NCBI GenBank assembly: GCA_024227975.1
Contig: JAAETV010000533.1
Span: forward strand, 1 to 53,730
DNA: 53,730 nucleotides
Source of the DNA: Actinomycetes bacterium
GTDB taxonomy: Bacteria; Actinomycetota; Acidimicrobiia; Acidimicrobiales; SZUA-35
Direction of reading: 5' to 3'
Shown here one piece after another: positions 42,140-51,330 of the stretch. The notes under the pieces are model-generated. The model searched no databases. It saw only the letters and a program-made list of their open reading frames with translations, and was not told the DNA's origin. Each line of letters begins with the position of its first letter. Positions within the stretch are counted from its first letter, which is position 1. A program made the position numbers and the translations under genes.

Positions 42140-43636
42140 CTATCCAACCGTTGCTTCCAATTCGTGGACACGGATGCGACCGATGTCAACGATCCCGGTT
42201 CCTTCCGGGTTCTGGGGAGCGAATGACGCATCTCTACCGCCGTACATCACGACTGGGTAGGCCCTCGTCCAGAGTCCAGCACCGTCCAAGGCCCACATGA
42301 TCTTTGTCAGGTGCATCACTTCTACCCAATCGGCACCTTCCTCCTTGACCAGGTATCGGAGTGAGCCGTTGTGCTGGCCTGGGGTGCCGGCATCGGCTTC
42401 GAGGCGGACCGAGTAGAGGGTGTCAGGTTTGATGGGCGGTCCGTTGCGGGCGACGATTTCGACCGTGCGGCCCACGTTGGCCGTGCCGTTGTCGATCGTG
42501 AAGCGCGGATTCGGCGATCCGGCGTAGGTGATGTCTTGGGCGCCAGTGAGCGGGCCGAGGTAGAGGTAGGCGGACCAACGGGGTCCGTTGCCGTCGTCGC
42601 TGTTCTGGACCACCCGCACCGAGAAGTTCTGATTGCCGTGGTGGCCACCTCCCGGCCATTCCACCCAGTCAGGGTTGTTGAAGCCGACCAGGCCCGGGTT
42701 CTTGAGGGTTCGGAACGACTCTCCTGAGCGGTGGGCGACATCGAATGTGATCGACACCTGTCGGAGACCACCGGTCGACGGGTTGGCCTGATCGAGGTGG
42801 AGATGCTGTTCCATGAGCGTCGTGGCCGAGTGGGAAGGGTGCCCCGCACGGGTGAGGGTGAGCCGCATCATGTCGGTATCCAATGCTTCGATACCGGCCC
42901 AGCCGTGGTCGAGCTGGCCCTGAGGGCGTGTATATGAAGGCCAGGAAGTCGGGTACGGGTGGCCATCACCGTCGAAGAACCGGTCGCCGAGCTGGCGTCC
43001 CGTGTAGTCGTTCCCGGCGACGAGGTGTGGGCCGGAGACGATCAGCCGCCCATCGGGTGCAGGTTCGACTCCCGATCCATTGGCCGTAGCCGGGGTTTGC
43101 TCGATCTCGTTCCCGGGGGTCGCATCGTCATGGTTCGGTGTCGTTTGGCCGGGCTCGGCCCCGTACCTCGCCGTCAGGCTCGTCTGGGTCACTGGGTCGA
43201 TACACCGGATCTTGTCCAGCGACAACCGATCGGTACTGCCGTCGCCATAGTGGACCCAGGCGCTGACGGGTCGGGCGTGCCGGGTCGGGTAAATGGCTCG
43301 GTAGATGACGACACTGTTGTCGTCTTCGACTTCGGCCGTGACGATGTTGGTGGCCGGAACGGTCCAATACGAATCGTCCAGGTCATGACCATCGGTGTCG
43401 GAGACTGCAAAGGCCGTATGTACGCGATTGTCGAAGGCGTATTCGTGAGCGCCGAGCCCATAGGCCAGGTCGACCCGCCAGTCGAGATCGAGGTACTCAC
43501 CGACTTCACAGATCTCAATGGTGAGACGGTGTCCTGGGTCCCAGGCTGGTCCGTGGGCCAAGTGACTAGCGCTAGCAGGACCGGCCAGCGCTGCTAGTAG
43601 CAGTCCAGCCGCGACAATAACGAAAGCTTGCTTCAT
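42140..43636 (-). CDS. Secreted protein of unknown function, possible concanavalin-like fold
   Basis: A 498-residue protein with a clear Sec signal peptide (MKQAFVIVAAGLLLAALAGP, cleavage likely after the ASA near residue 24). The mature part is rich in Gly, Trp, His and Asp. From about residue 290 it reads like a beta-sandwich (VSITFDVAHRSGESF, then GGHHGNQNFSVRVVQNSDDG and NGTANVGRTVEIVARNG), a pattern seen in lectin-like or polysaccharide-lyase folds, but no catalytic residues can be named. A Pro/Thr/Asn-rich linker lies near 160-185. It is probably a surface or exported carbohydrate-related protein. Confidence 0.7.
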   Translation of the reverse strand: MKQAFVIVAAGLLLAALAGPASASHLAHGPAWDPGHRLTIEICEVGEYLDLDWRVDLAYGLGAHEYAFDNRVHTAFAVSDTDGHDLDDSYWTVPATNIVTAEVEDDNSVVIYRAIYPTRHARPVSAWVHYGDGSTDRLSLDKIRCIDPVTQTSLTARYGAEPGQTTPNHDDATPGNEIEQTPATANGSGVEPAPDGRLIVSGPHLVAGNDYTGRQLGDRFFDGDGHPYPTSWPSYTRPQGQLDHGWAGIEALDTDMMRLTLTRAGHPSHSATTLMEQHLHLDQANPSTGGLRQVSITFDVAHRSGESFRTLKNPGLVGFNNPDWVEWPGGGHHGNQNFSVRVVQNSDDGNGPRWSAYLYLGPLTGAQDITYAGSPNPRFTIDNGTANVGRTVEIVARNGPPIKPDTLYSVRLEADAGTPGQHNGSLRYLVKEEGADWVEVMHLTKIMWALDGAGLWTRAYPVVMYGGRDASFAPQNPEGTGIVDIGRIRVHELEATVG

Positions 43637-43672
43637 GGGGCCTTTCGGTAGGTTCGAAAGCCCGCCCCCGCG

Positions 43673-43694
43673 GGGTCACCCTAGTCGGTGACCC
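43673..43694 (-). terminator. Hairpin after the alpha/beta hydrolase gene
   Basis: GGGTCACC, loop CTAGTC, GGTGACCC is a perfect 8-bp stem about 100 bases after the hydrolase stop on the minus strand, and 37 bases before the secreted-protein start. A terminator for the hydrolase is the simplest reading; an operator for the secreted-protein gene is the other. Confidence 0.5.
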
Positions 43695-43797
43695 AAGCAT
43701 GTCCAAGCGAGTCGATTCGGGTCGCTGATCTCAGCCCCGGCTCCGCTCTGGCTCACAGGCCCCGGTGCCTCCGAAACAGCCCCAACTCGGTCGCGGT

Positions 43798-44583
43798 TCA
43801 GCGGGGCTGTTGTGGTTGGTCGACGTAGTGCTCGAGAAAGCGCTCGATCATCGAGTTGACCTGATCGGGTACCTCGAGCATGTTGAAATGCCCAGCACCA
43901 ACGGTTTGGCCGCTGACGACGCTGGGGATCAGGGCCCGTAGCGCGCTGGGTGAACAGGCCGGCCGGGCCGCGGCGAGGTGGAGGACCGGTACCAGGCATC
44001 GCCTTGCCGTTGCGCCCCCATCCCAGTCGCGTAGCGAAGCGATCTCGGCAGTGAAGACCCGGTCAGGAACTGCTGCCGCCCGCTGGCAGATCTCGGCCAG
44101 CAGCGCAGGGTCGTGACGGTCGAGGAAGAAGTTGCCGAAGGCCCGGCGCCGAGTCGAGTCGACCCCGTGTTCGGCCATGGCATTGAGCATCTTCTGGAAC
44201 CCCACCCGGTTGTCGTTGACCGGCGACGGGTCAACCAGGACCAGGGCACGCACCAGGTCGGGGCGGTCGGCGGCCAATTGGAGGGCGATGGCGCCACCCA
44301 TCGAGTGGCCGATGACTACGGGCCGATCGAGTTCGAGCTCGTCGATGGTCCAGGCCACGTCGTCGGTGTACCCACGGATGGAGTAGTCCTGCTCTGGCTT
44401 GTCGCTTTGACCATGGCCCCGGAGGTCCAGTGACACCACGCGCTGGTTGGTGGCAAAGTGGTCGAGCTGTTCGTGGAACGACCACCAGTCGCAACTTCCC
44501 CCGGGTACGAAGAGTAGGGGTACGCCTCCGGATCCAGCTTCTTGGTAGGCAAGACGAACTCCGCCACGTTCGAGGGTTTGCAT
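43798..44583 (-). CDS. Alpha/beta-fold hydrolase
   Basis: A 261-residue hydrolase. Nucleophile S94 is in the elbow GHSMGG; the oxyanion loop is VPGGSCDW near residue 27, and DLRGHGQSDKP lies at 53-63. A late GAGHFNMLE supplies the catalytic histidine. The family covers esterases, haloperoxidase-like and C-C hydrolases, and the substrate is not evident. AGGAGG precedes the ATG at 44583; a GTG three bases upstream (44586) is also possible. It is divergent from an SDR gene. Confidence 0.88.
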   Translation of the reverse strand: MQTLERGGVRLAYQEAGSGGVPLLFVPGGSCDWWSFHEQLDHFATNQRVVSLDLRGHGQSDKPEQDYSIRGYTDDVAWTIDELELDRPVVIGHSMGGAIALQLAADRPDLVRALVLVDPSPVNDNRVGFQKMLNAMAEHGVDSTRRRAFGNFFLDRHDPALLAEICQRAAAVPDRVFTAEIASLRDWDGGATARRCLVPVLHLAAARPACSPSALRALIPSVVSGQTVGAGHFNMLEVPDQVNSMIERFLEHYVDQPQQPR

Positions 44584-44704
44584 CACGATGCCTCCTGAAT
44601 TGAAGTCATCTTGGCTGATACCCGAGCCGGACGCCTCATGAACCGGAGGACACTTCCCGAGCATGACAGAGCGCCACGGCTAGGCGGTGCGCGACCATGG
44701 TCTC

Positions 44705-45505
44705 ATGCTTCTCGAAGGAAAGACTGCCATTGTCACGGGTGCCGGTTCGGGTATCGGCGCCGCTTCGGCCCGACGGTTCGCGGCCGAGGGGGCTGAGGTG
44801 GTATGTGCCGACATCCGCCTCGATCGAGCCCAGGAGACTGCAGATGCCATCGCCGCCGCCGGTGGAGTGGCCTCTGCTATCGAGGTCGATGTCCGTGACG
44901 CGACCCACAACGAGGCGATGGTCGATGCCGCGGTGGAGAGGTTCGGCGGGGTCGACGTGGCGTTCTTCAACGCGGGGACCATCCGCCCAGGCAACGCCGT
45001 GAAGCTGTCCGAAGAAGATTGGGACATCGTGATGGACACCAACGTGAAGTCCATCTTCCTCGGGGCGAAGTATGTGCTCCCGCTGATGGCCGACGCGGGT
45101 GGTGGGTCGATCATCAGTACAGCTTCGGTCTCGGGACTGAGGGGGGACCCATCGGGCATCGCCTATGGCGCGAGCAAGGCTGCGGTCATCAACCTGACTC
45201 GATGTCTGGCCACGGATCACGCCGCTCAAGGCATCCGAGTCAACTGCATCTGCCCTGGGGTCATCGACACCCCGCCGGTCAAGCGGATGCTGGCCGATGG
45301 CTCGGTCCGAGAAGATGTCGGCCATTCCCATCTGCTGGATCGCATTGGTCAGCCGGAAGAGATTGCATCGGCGGCAGTCTGGCTGGCGTCAAACGAATCG
45401 GCCTTCGTCACTGGTGAGGCTCTGGTTGTCGACGGGGGTCTCACGTCTCGAGCGGCCCGAATGAGCATGGGTGACCCCAGACCAAACAGGCTCCGGTCGC
45501 GCTGA
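44705..45505 (+). CDS. Short-chain dehydrogenase/reductase (SDR)
   Basis: A 266-residue classical SDR. The cofactor loop TGAGSGIG is at residues 11-18, an acidic residue at the end of strand 2 (VCADIR) favours NAD(H), NAG occurs near residue 88, and the catalytic set includes S in STASVSG, then Y and K in AYGASK. The C-terminal GEALVVDGG is the normal end, followed by a short basic tail. No strong ribosome site is seen; a GTG at 44687 is an alternative. Substrate unknown. Confidence 0.9.
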   Translation: MLLEGKTAIVTGAGSGIGAASARRFAAEGAEVVCADIRLDRAQETADAIAAAGGVASAIEVDVRDATHNEAMVDAAVERFGGVDVAFFNAGTIRPGNAVKLSEEDWDIVMDTNVKSIFLGAKYVLPLMADAGGGSIISTASVSGLRGDPSGIAYGASKAAVINLTRCLATDHAAQGIRVNCICPGVIDTPPVKRMLADGSVREDVGHSHLLDRIGQPEEIASAAVWLASNESAFVTGEALVVDGGLTSRAARMSMGDPRPNRLRSR

Positions 45506-45551
45506 TCGACCTCATAGCGGTTGCCGGCCGTCAATGATCTGGTTCTGCGGC

Positions 45552-45590
45552 CTCCCTACGCTCAGCAGGGAGAAGGGCGAATGGCGCCCT
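45552..45590. terminator. Two adjacent hairpins in a convergent gap
   Basis: CTCCCT/AGGGAG (45552-45572, 9-nt loop) and AGGGCG/CGCCCT (45574-45590, 5-nt loop) are perfect 6-bp stems standing side by side between the SDR gene and the convergent zinc-ribbon gene. A two-way terminator is likely. Confidence 0.45.
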
Positions 45591-45597
45591 CAGCCTG

Positions 45598-45969
45598 TCA
45601 GACGACGTCGAACACGGAGTGTTTTGGAGCATCGACACCGCAAAACTGGCAGATGTCGGATTTCGGATTGACCTTGGCCCCACAGTCACAGTTCGAGGCC
45701 ACGGGTTGTCGCCGCCCATCCTCGATCCCGTCCAGTTGGTCCAGATGGCGGATCCGTTCGGCCAGGTCGTTTCCGTCAAGCCCGGTCTTTTCGGCCAAGA
45801 GTTGCCAGACCGCTTCGGTGATCAACAGAAGACGATCGATCCGAGCGTCCAGTTGGTCGATCTCGTCACGATTGCGCCGATGCCGGAACTCGTTGTCGTC
45901 CTCGTTGGCCGACACCCGTTGATTCGTCTGACGAATCCTGTGCTGTTGATACAGATCGAAAGCAACCAT
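45598..45969 (-). CDS. Hypothetical protein with C-terminal zinc ribbon
   Basis: A 123-residue protein. Residues 1-85 are charged and helical, with a likely coiled-coil (HRRNRDEIDQLDARIDRLLL). Residues 92-112 hold a C-x-C-x(10)-C-x2-C set (CDCGAKVNPKSDICQFCGV), a plausible zinc ribbon. The family is not recognised. Possibly nucleic-acid or protein binding. It stands alone between convergent and divergent neighbours. Confidence 0.7.
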   Translation of the reverse strand: MVAFDLYQQHRIRQTNQRVSANEDDNEFRHRRNRDEIDQLDARIDRLLLITEAVWQLLAEKTGLDGNDLAERIRHLDQLDGIEDGRRQPVASNCDCGAKVNPKSDICQFCGVDAPKHSVFDVV

Positions 45970-46089
45970 GAGGTAGTTATCGGCCAGGGGTAACCCAGAT
46001 CTTTACGACCCGAGGTCGTTTCGTCGTTCTCGCCAATCGATAGACACGAAGTTGCCCCCTCCGCTCGGCGGCAGCGCTAGAACATAGGG

Positions 46090-47013
46090 GTGAAGCTGGG
46101 CATCAACCTGATCAACTTCGGCCCCGCCGCCAGCCCTGACCTGTTGGCCGGGTGGGCCGAGCTGGCCGAGAGCCTTGGCTATCACTCGCTGCTGACATCG
46201 GATCATGTGGCCATCACCCCCGACGTCACGGAGCGCTACCCGGCTCCGTTCTACGAGCCGATCTCCACCCTGGGTTGGTTGGCCGGCATCACCGAGCGGA
46301 TCGAGATCGGGACAACGGTCACCATCGTCCCGTACCGCCACCCTCTCCAGACGGCCCGGGCCTTCGCCAACATCGATCAGCTCAGCGGTGGTCGCCTGAT
46401 CTTCGGGGTCGGTGTCGGCTGGGCGACCAGGGAGTTCGAAGCCCTCGACGTGCCCTTCGCCCGAAGGGGCGCCCTGACCGACGAGTACCTCGACGTGATC
46501 ATCCGCCACTGGACCGACGACGAGGTATCCCACGACGGCACCCACCACTTCGAGGGCGTCGACACCTCCCCCCGGCCGGTCCGCCGACCCCACCCCCCGA
46601 TCTGGGTTGGTGGCGGGAGTGACGCGGCCCTGCGCCGGACCATACGTCTGGGGGCGGCATGGCATCCCATACGTCAGCGGCCAGAACAATTCCGGGACCG
46701 CTCCATTCCTCATCTACGAGCCCTGGCTGAGGCCGCGGATCGCCAGATGCCAGAGTTGTGCCCGCGCATCCAGTTCGACATCCGGGAGCGGCCCCTTCCC
46801 GAGGGTGAGCGCCTGCTTGGGGAGGGGACATTCGAGCAGTTGAGGGCCGACCTGGCTTTGCTCGAGGAGTTGGGTTGTAGTCACGTGATACTCGATTCGT
46901 TCAATGCTGCCTGGCAGGACGCTTCGGCCACACTCGCCTACGAGCGCATTTGGGAGCGATACCGGACCGTGGCCGGCGAGGTCTTCGACCTGGATGCTGG
47001 CACTGTTCGCTGA
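46090..47013 (+). CDS. LLM-class (luciferase-like) F420-dependent oxidoreductase
   Basis: A 307-residue TIM-barrel enzyme. It has SLLTSDHVAITPDV near residue 33, IGTTVTIVPYRHPLQTAR near 73, and LIFGVGVGWATREFEALDVP near 102, all typical of the actinobacterial F420-dependent branch of the bacterial luciferase superfamily. Such enzymes reduce or oxidise small molecules with F420 as hydride carrier; an FMN-dependent monooxygenase is the alternative. It uses a GTG start at 46090 after CATAGGG. The substrate is not known. Confidence 0.88.
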   Translation: MKLGINLINFGPAASPDLLAGWAELAESLGYHSLLTSDHVAITPDVTERYPAPFYEPISTLGWLAGITERIEIGTTVTIVPYRHPLQTARAFANIDQLSGGRLIFGVGVGWATREFEALDVPFARRGALTDEYLDVIIRHWTDDEVSHDGTHHFEGVDTSPRPVRRPHPPIWVGGGSDAALRRTIRLGAAWHPIRQRPEQFRDRSIPHLRALAEAADRQMPELCPRIQFDIRERPLPEGERLLGEGTFEQLRADLALLEELGCSHVILDSFNAAWQDASATLAYERIWERYRTVAGEVFDLDAGTVR

Positions 47014-47112
47014 CCACCCTGGGCTCGGATCGACGTTGGTGGCCAAGCACCTCCCAGCGGGAGCGGTCTGTCTCGGCGGCCATCAACCAAGGGTGTCGTT
47101 CCACTGCCAATG

Positions 47113-47160
47113 TTGCCGATCGTGGTATCGGCAATGTTACCCGGCTCTTCGATATCGAAG
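47113..47160. promoter_or_regulatory. Inverted repeats upstream of the locus B sigma factor
   Basis: TTGCCGAT, loop CGTGGT, ATCGGCAA (47113-47134) is a perfect 8-bp inverted repeat, followed by the 14-bp perfect palindrome CTTCGATATCGAAG (47147-47160). They lie 80-130 bases before the sigma start in the 227-base gap after the LLM gene. The first may end LLM transcription; the second looks more like an operator. Nothing else is seen in the gap. Confidence 0.4.
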
Positions 47161-47240
47161 GATCGCGCTGTTAGCGTTCGCCCAGGTAGGACCTGGCTAT
47201 CCCAACGGGGAGCCAACAAGAGCCAGGGCGGTTAGGACTC

Positions 47241-47816
47241 ATGGATACCCCGATTGGGGCGAGGCAGAGACCAACGAGTCACGTCGGCCAGCTCGTCAAC
47301 GGATGTCGCGATGGCGATTCGGATGCTTGGGAGTGTCTGATCGATCGCTATGAACGGCTGGTATTCGCAGTGGCCGCGGGCGAGGGCCTTGGGCTCGAAG
47401 ACGCCGCCGATGTCACCCAGACGACGTTCGAGGCACTTCTTGCTCAGTTGGATTCCTTGCGAGACGACGAGCAGGTCGCTTCTTGGCTGATGACCGTCGC
47501 TCGTCGTCAGGCGTGGCGGGTGCTCAAGAAGAGGCGGCGTGAGCAGGCGTGGGCTGACGCCGAGTCGGTGACAAGCCCCTTCGAAGCGGTCGATCCGATC
47601 GGAGACCATCATGTGGCCTTGGGCGTGTACGAAGCTGTCCAAGAGCTCGGTGAACCGTGTCGGACATTGGTATCGGCTCTCTATTTCGACCCCCGGAGTC
47701 CGTCATATGCTGAAGTGGCGGCCCAGATCGGGCGGCCTGTAGGGAGCATCGGACCGACTCGTGCTCGATGCCTCGAACACCTGAGGGAGATCATGGGCGA
47801 CGCCGAGGCCTCGTGA
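47241..47816 (+). CDS. ECF-type RNA polymerase sigma factor, locus B
   Basis: A 191-residue sigma factor. Region 2 is at about residues 18-100 (LVNGCRDGDSDAWECLIDRY, then GLEDAADVTQTTFEALLAQL) and region 4 at about 130-185 (LVSALYFDPRSPSY, then AEVAAQIGRPVGSIGPTRAR). It has the same GPTR recognition-helix signature as the locus A factor. The ATG at 47241 has only a weak GGTTAGGA upstream. Its stop overlaps the next gene (GTGA), and the following genes through the subtilase also overlap, so four proteins come from one transcript. Confidence 0.9.
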   Translation: MDTPIGARQRPTSHVGQLVNGCRDGDSDAWECLIDRYERLVFAVAAGEGLGLEDAADVTQTTFEALLAQLDSLRDDEQVASWLMTVARRQAWRVLKKRRREQAWADAESVTSPFEAVDPIGDHHVALGVYEAVQELGEPCRTLVSALYFDPRSPSYAEVAAQIGRPVGSIGPTRARCLEHLREIMGDAEAS

Positions 47817-48436
47817 GCATGCCATTGCAGCGGCCTTCATTCGAAGAATTGCTCGACTGGATCGAGGGGCGCCTCGATCCATCGGACGCGGCCGCGATGA
47901 AGGCCCGTGTCGACGCCGCCGATGAGGAGACTCAGCGGGCCGTCGCCTGGATCGAGTGCTTCTTGGATCGGAGCCGGGCGATGCCTCTGCCGGCACCTCC
48001 ACCCATCGTGCGCCAACGCCTCCGGCAGGTGTTCAAGTCACATTTCGAGTCGCGGTCCTCGGTCGAGACCATCATTGTTGATCTCGTATTCGACAGTCGA
48101 GAGGGTCGCGAATTGGTCGGTGTTCGAGGCCCCGCTTCGACAGACGATCAGTTCCACCTAGGGTTTGAGTGCGCCGACGGCTACATCATGTTGGATGTCG
48201 CTCGGACCGGGGGCGAGGAGATGGACATCGAGGGTCAGGTGCTCCTGGCCGGCGTCGGTCCGCCCGTTTTCGAAGCCGTTGCCCGGCATGGTGCGAGGGA
48301 TCGTTCCAGCGCTCTGGGTGACACCTTCGGCCGGTTCGCCCTCACCGCGGTGCCTGCCTCGATCTCGTCACTCGAGCTCTCGAACGGTGAGATGGTGCTC
48401 GTCGTTCCGCTCGACCTCGATAGTGGCGGCCAGTGA
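47813..48436 (+). CDS. Anti-sigma-like protein with beta-rich C-terminal domain, locus B
   Basis: A 207-residue protein. Residues 8-75 (FEELLDWIEGRLDPSDAAAM, then KARVDAADEETQRAVAWIEC) have the length and pattern of an anti-sigma domain, but without the zinc-binding His-Cys-Cys set, and there is no transmembrane helix. Residues 88-205 are a strand-rich domain (VDLVFDSREGRELVGVRG, then MDIEGQVLLAGVG and RFALTAVPA) that parallels the locus A small protein. The GTG at 47813 overlaps the sigma stop; an ATG at 47819 is also possible. A cytoplasmic, protease-regulated anti-sigma factor is the favoured but unproven role. Confidence 0.75.
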   Translation: MSMPLQRPSFEELLDWIEGRLDPSDAAAMKARVDAADEETQRAVAWIECFLDRSRAMPLPAPPPIVRQRLRQVFKSHFESRSSVETIIVDLVFDSREGRELVGVRGPASTDDQFHLGFECADGYIMLDVARTGGEEMDIEGQVLLAGVGPPVFEAVARHGARDRSSALGDTFGRFALTAVPASISSLELSNGEMVLVVPLDLDSGGQ

Positions 48437-51330
48437 CAACCCCGGGGGGGTCAGTCTTGGCCGACGACCTCCTGGCCGCCGGATCCGTCGATGAGCGCCG
48501 AGCCCAATTGAGCAAGGCAGGCATGTTGAACCCGGGCGGTCTGGGTGATCTCCTCTCCCTGGCCACCGAGATGGCCCACACCGATTCCGACGCTGCCCTC
48601 ATCCTGCTCGACCTCTGTGAGACAACAGCGGGTGACGCCGGTGCGCCAGAAACACGCCCCGCGGCTCGATACGTTCGCGCCCGGGTCACGCTGAACAGCG
48701 GAGATCCCGCGACTGCGCTCGAGCTGATAGGTCACTGCCGGGAAGGTTGGCTGGAGCTCGACCGTCCGCTCGACGCCCATCGCACCCAGCTCGGCCGGAT
48801 GGCGGTGCTGGACGACCTGGGCCGCCACGAAGAGGCAGCAAAGGTCGCCCAGGATCTCCTCGCTGAGCTCGACTTGGTCGCTGTTGGTACCGACGAAGTC
48901 GAGCAGCTCAGATGGATGCAAGCCGCTGCTCTCGAGAATCTGGGCGTCGCCTCCGGGTTCACAGGCCAACATGAACGGGCCCTGGAGGCCTACCGCGACG
49001 CAGAGCGGGCCTACGCCGAAATCGGGCTGGAACCCGAAGTGGCCCGGGCCAGAGCCAACCGTGGTGTTGAGCTCGTCGCCGTGGGGCGGGCCACCGAGGG
49101 CCTCGATCTGCTGGTGACGGCGGCCAAAACGTTCGAGACCGGGGGCGACCAGCTTTCGTTCGCCAAGTGCCTTGGTCACCAAGGCGATGCGGAGATGCTG
49201 CTCGGACGCTACTCCAGCGGTCTGACAACCTACGAGCGGGCTCAGCAGATGCTCGATGAGCTGGGCGCACGCACCGAGGCGAACCGACTTCGACTCGGAA
49301 CTGCGTCCGCCTACCTGGCTCTGGGCCTCACCGACGAGGCGGCCGTTGTTGCCGAGGAGGCCGGACAGCGATTCGCCGAAGCCGGCATCAACCATGATCT
49401 GGCCACGGCGCAGTGGACTGTCGCTGTCAGCCGGTTGAGAGCGGGGCACGCGGACAAAGGACTCGAGCCCATCAATGAGGCGATATGTGGTCTCGAGGCT
49501 GTGGGCGACCAGCCCATGAAAGCGCAAGCCCTCCTGACCAAGAGTGAGATACTCCACCACCTCGGTCGCCATGAGGAGGCCATGGAGTCGGCGATGGAGT
49601 CATCCGGTCTCCTGGAGCTCGGGGCCTGGCCGGTCGGTCGGGTTGTGGCCCAGCTCTGGCTGGCAGAGCTGTCCGAACCCGACCTGGAGCAGTGCGAGAC
49701 TCACCTCCTGGCCGCGGCCGAGTTGGCTGCCGAGGTGGCACTTCCTCACCTCCTTCATCCGGTTGCCTATCGGCTGGGTCGGCTCCGTCGAAGGCAGGGC
49801 CGAAGAGCCGAGGCGATCGCCCAGCTCGAGTCCGCCATCGCCGTGGTTGAGGGCCTCCGGGCCGCTATTCACCATGAGGCGGTTCGCACCAGCTTTCTCC
49901 ACGGTCGAACCGCAGCTCACACGGAGCTCATCGCTTTGCTGCTCGATTCAGGCTCGGCCGACGATCGACAGCGAGCGTTCGAGTTGGCCGAGCAGTCAAA
50001 GGCGCGCACCTTGCTCGACGTGATGGCGGGAACCACCAGGGTCGACAGCCCGGCGCTGTTGGGCGACGATCCGGTGTCGATACGGCTGGCAAAGGACGTG
50101 GACGATCTGAACGCGGCCTACGGGGAGCTGCTTCGAGTCGAAGCACACCACTCGCCGGCCCGCCGGCGCCTGGTACGACGTCGAGCCGATGAGCTGGAAC
50201 AGGCGGTCAAGCTCGGTCGGTTACGGTCCCAAGCGCGAGACACCACCACTGATGACAACTCACGATCGTCGGAGCTAGCCCATCCCAACCTCGGTCGGCC
50301 CAATGTCGAAGGCTCTGTTGTCGCGTACCACGTCCTCGACGAGGAGATCATGGCCTTCGTGTCAATTGGTGGCCAGATCTCCGCCCACCGCCATCTCTCG
50401 ACGGTGGCCGAGCTCGAAGGCTTGCTGGGTCAGCTCGATCAACAGTTCACGCGCTATCGACTGGCGGGCCGAGACCTGGTCGGTCCCCAAGCCGATGTAC
50501 TACTCGAAACCACCCGCCAGGTCCTCAGGCAGTTGTACGTCGCCTTGCTGGGGCCACTCGAAGACCATCTCTCCCTATCCCAGGACCTCTCCGAAGACGA
50601 CCTGCTCCTCGTTACCCATGGCCCACTCCACCGGGTGCCGTTCCAGGCTCTGTACGACGGTGAGCGGCACATGCTCGATCGCTGGACGCTGACCGTTGCC
50701 CCCAGCATCGCGGTGGCCGATTTTGCTGGGAGACGGAACCGGCAGCACAAGACGCAATCGCTGGTTCTGGGCCTGCCCGACAGCGCCATCCCGTCGGTCG
50801 CGGCCGAGGCCAGAGACGTAGCCGCCGTTCTGCCCGACGCGGATCTCCTGACCGGCAGCGAGGCATCGTTCGAAGCGCTCCGCAGCCGAGGTGTCGACTG
50901 CGACATCATCCATCTCGCATGTCACGGCATCTTCCGTGACGAGAATCCGATGTTCTCCGCCGTCCAACTTCACGATCGATGGATGACCTCGATGGACGTG
51001 ATGTCACTCAATCTGGAGGGTGCACTCGTCGTGTTGAGCTCATGCGAATCCGGGCGCCAGAGCGCTCCAGGAGCCGGCGATGAGGCGGTTGGCCTGGCTC
51101 GCGCCTTTCTGGCTGCCGGTGCCCGCGCCGTGGTGGTGAGCCTGTGGCTCGTTGACGACGACAGCGCGGCTGAGCTGATGGGCCGGTTCTATCGACTCCT
51201 GGTTTCAGGCCACCCGGTGTCATCGGCCTTGCGACAGGCCCAGCGAGCTCTTGTTGCCGACAAACCCCATCCCTACCACTGGGCTCCGTTCATCGTTGTC
51301 AGCGGTCTATCGCCGACAAGGAATACTTGA
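48433..51330 (+). CDS. TPR-repeat CHAT-domain cysteine peptidase, locus B
   Basis: A 965-residue protein. Residues 40-500 are TPR-like repeats (GQHERALEAYRDAERAYAE, GRYSSGLTTYERAQQMLDEL, then GRHEEAMESAMESSGLLELG). Residues 650-960 are the CHAT domain: H831 in IIHLACHGIFRDENPMFS and C871 in VVLSSCESGRQSAPGAGDE, again exactly 40 residues apart, then AVGLARAFLAAGARAVVVSLW. No signal peptide. The GTG start overlaps the anti-sigma-like gene and its stop overlaps the subtilase start. It shares architecture with the locus A protein, but the sequences are well diverged. Confidence 0.92.
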   Translation: MTTPGGSVLADDLLAAGSVDERRAQLSKAGMLNPGGLGDLLSLATEMAHTDSDAALILLDLCETTAGDAGAPETRPAARYVRARVTLNSGDPATALELIGHCREGWLELDRPLDAHRTQLGRMAVLDDLGRHEEAAKVAQDLLAELDLVAVGTDEVEQLRWMQAAALENLGVASGFTGQHERALEAYRDAERAYAEIGLEPEVARARANRGVELVAVGRATEGLDLLVTAAKTFETGGDQLSFAKCLGHQGDAEMLLGRYSSGLTTYERAQQMLDELGARTEANRLRLGTASAYLALGLTDEAAVVAEEAGQRFAEAGINHDLATAQWTVAVSRLRAGHADKGLEPINEAICGLEAVGDQPMKAQALLTKSEILHHLGRHEEAMESAMESSGLLELGAWPVGRVVAQLWLAELSEPDLEQCETHLLAAAELAAEVALPHLLHPVAYRLGRLRRRQGRRAEAIAQLESAIAVVEGLRAAIHHEAVRTSFLHGRTAAHTELIALLLDSGSADDRQRAFELAEQSKARTLLDVMAGTTRVDSPALLGDDPVSIRLAKDVDDLNAAYGELLRVEAHHSPARRRLVRRRADELEQAVKLGRLRSQARDTTTDDNSRSSELAHPNLGRPNVEGSVVAYHVLDEEIMAFVSIGGQISAHRHLSTVAELEGLLGQLDQQFTRYRLAGRDLVGPQADVLLETTRQVLRQLYVALLGPLEDHLSLSQDLSEDDLLLVTHGPLHRVPFQALYDGERHMLDRWTLTVAPSIAVADFAGRRNRQHKTQSLVLGLPDSAIPSVAAEARDVAAVLPDADLLTGSEASFEALRSRGVDCDIIHLACHGIFRDENPMFSAVQLHDRWMTSMDVMSLNLEGALVVLSSCESGRQSAPGAGDEAVGLARAFLAAGARAVVVSLWLVDDDSAAELMGRFYRLLVSGHPVSSALRQAQRALVADKPHPYHWAPFIVVSGLSPTRNT

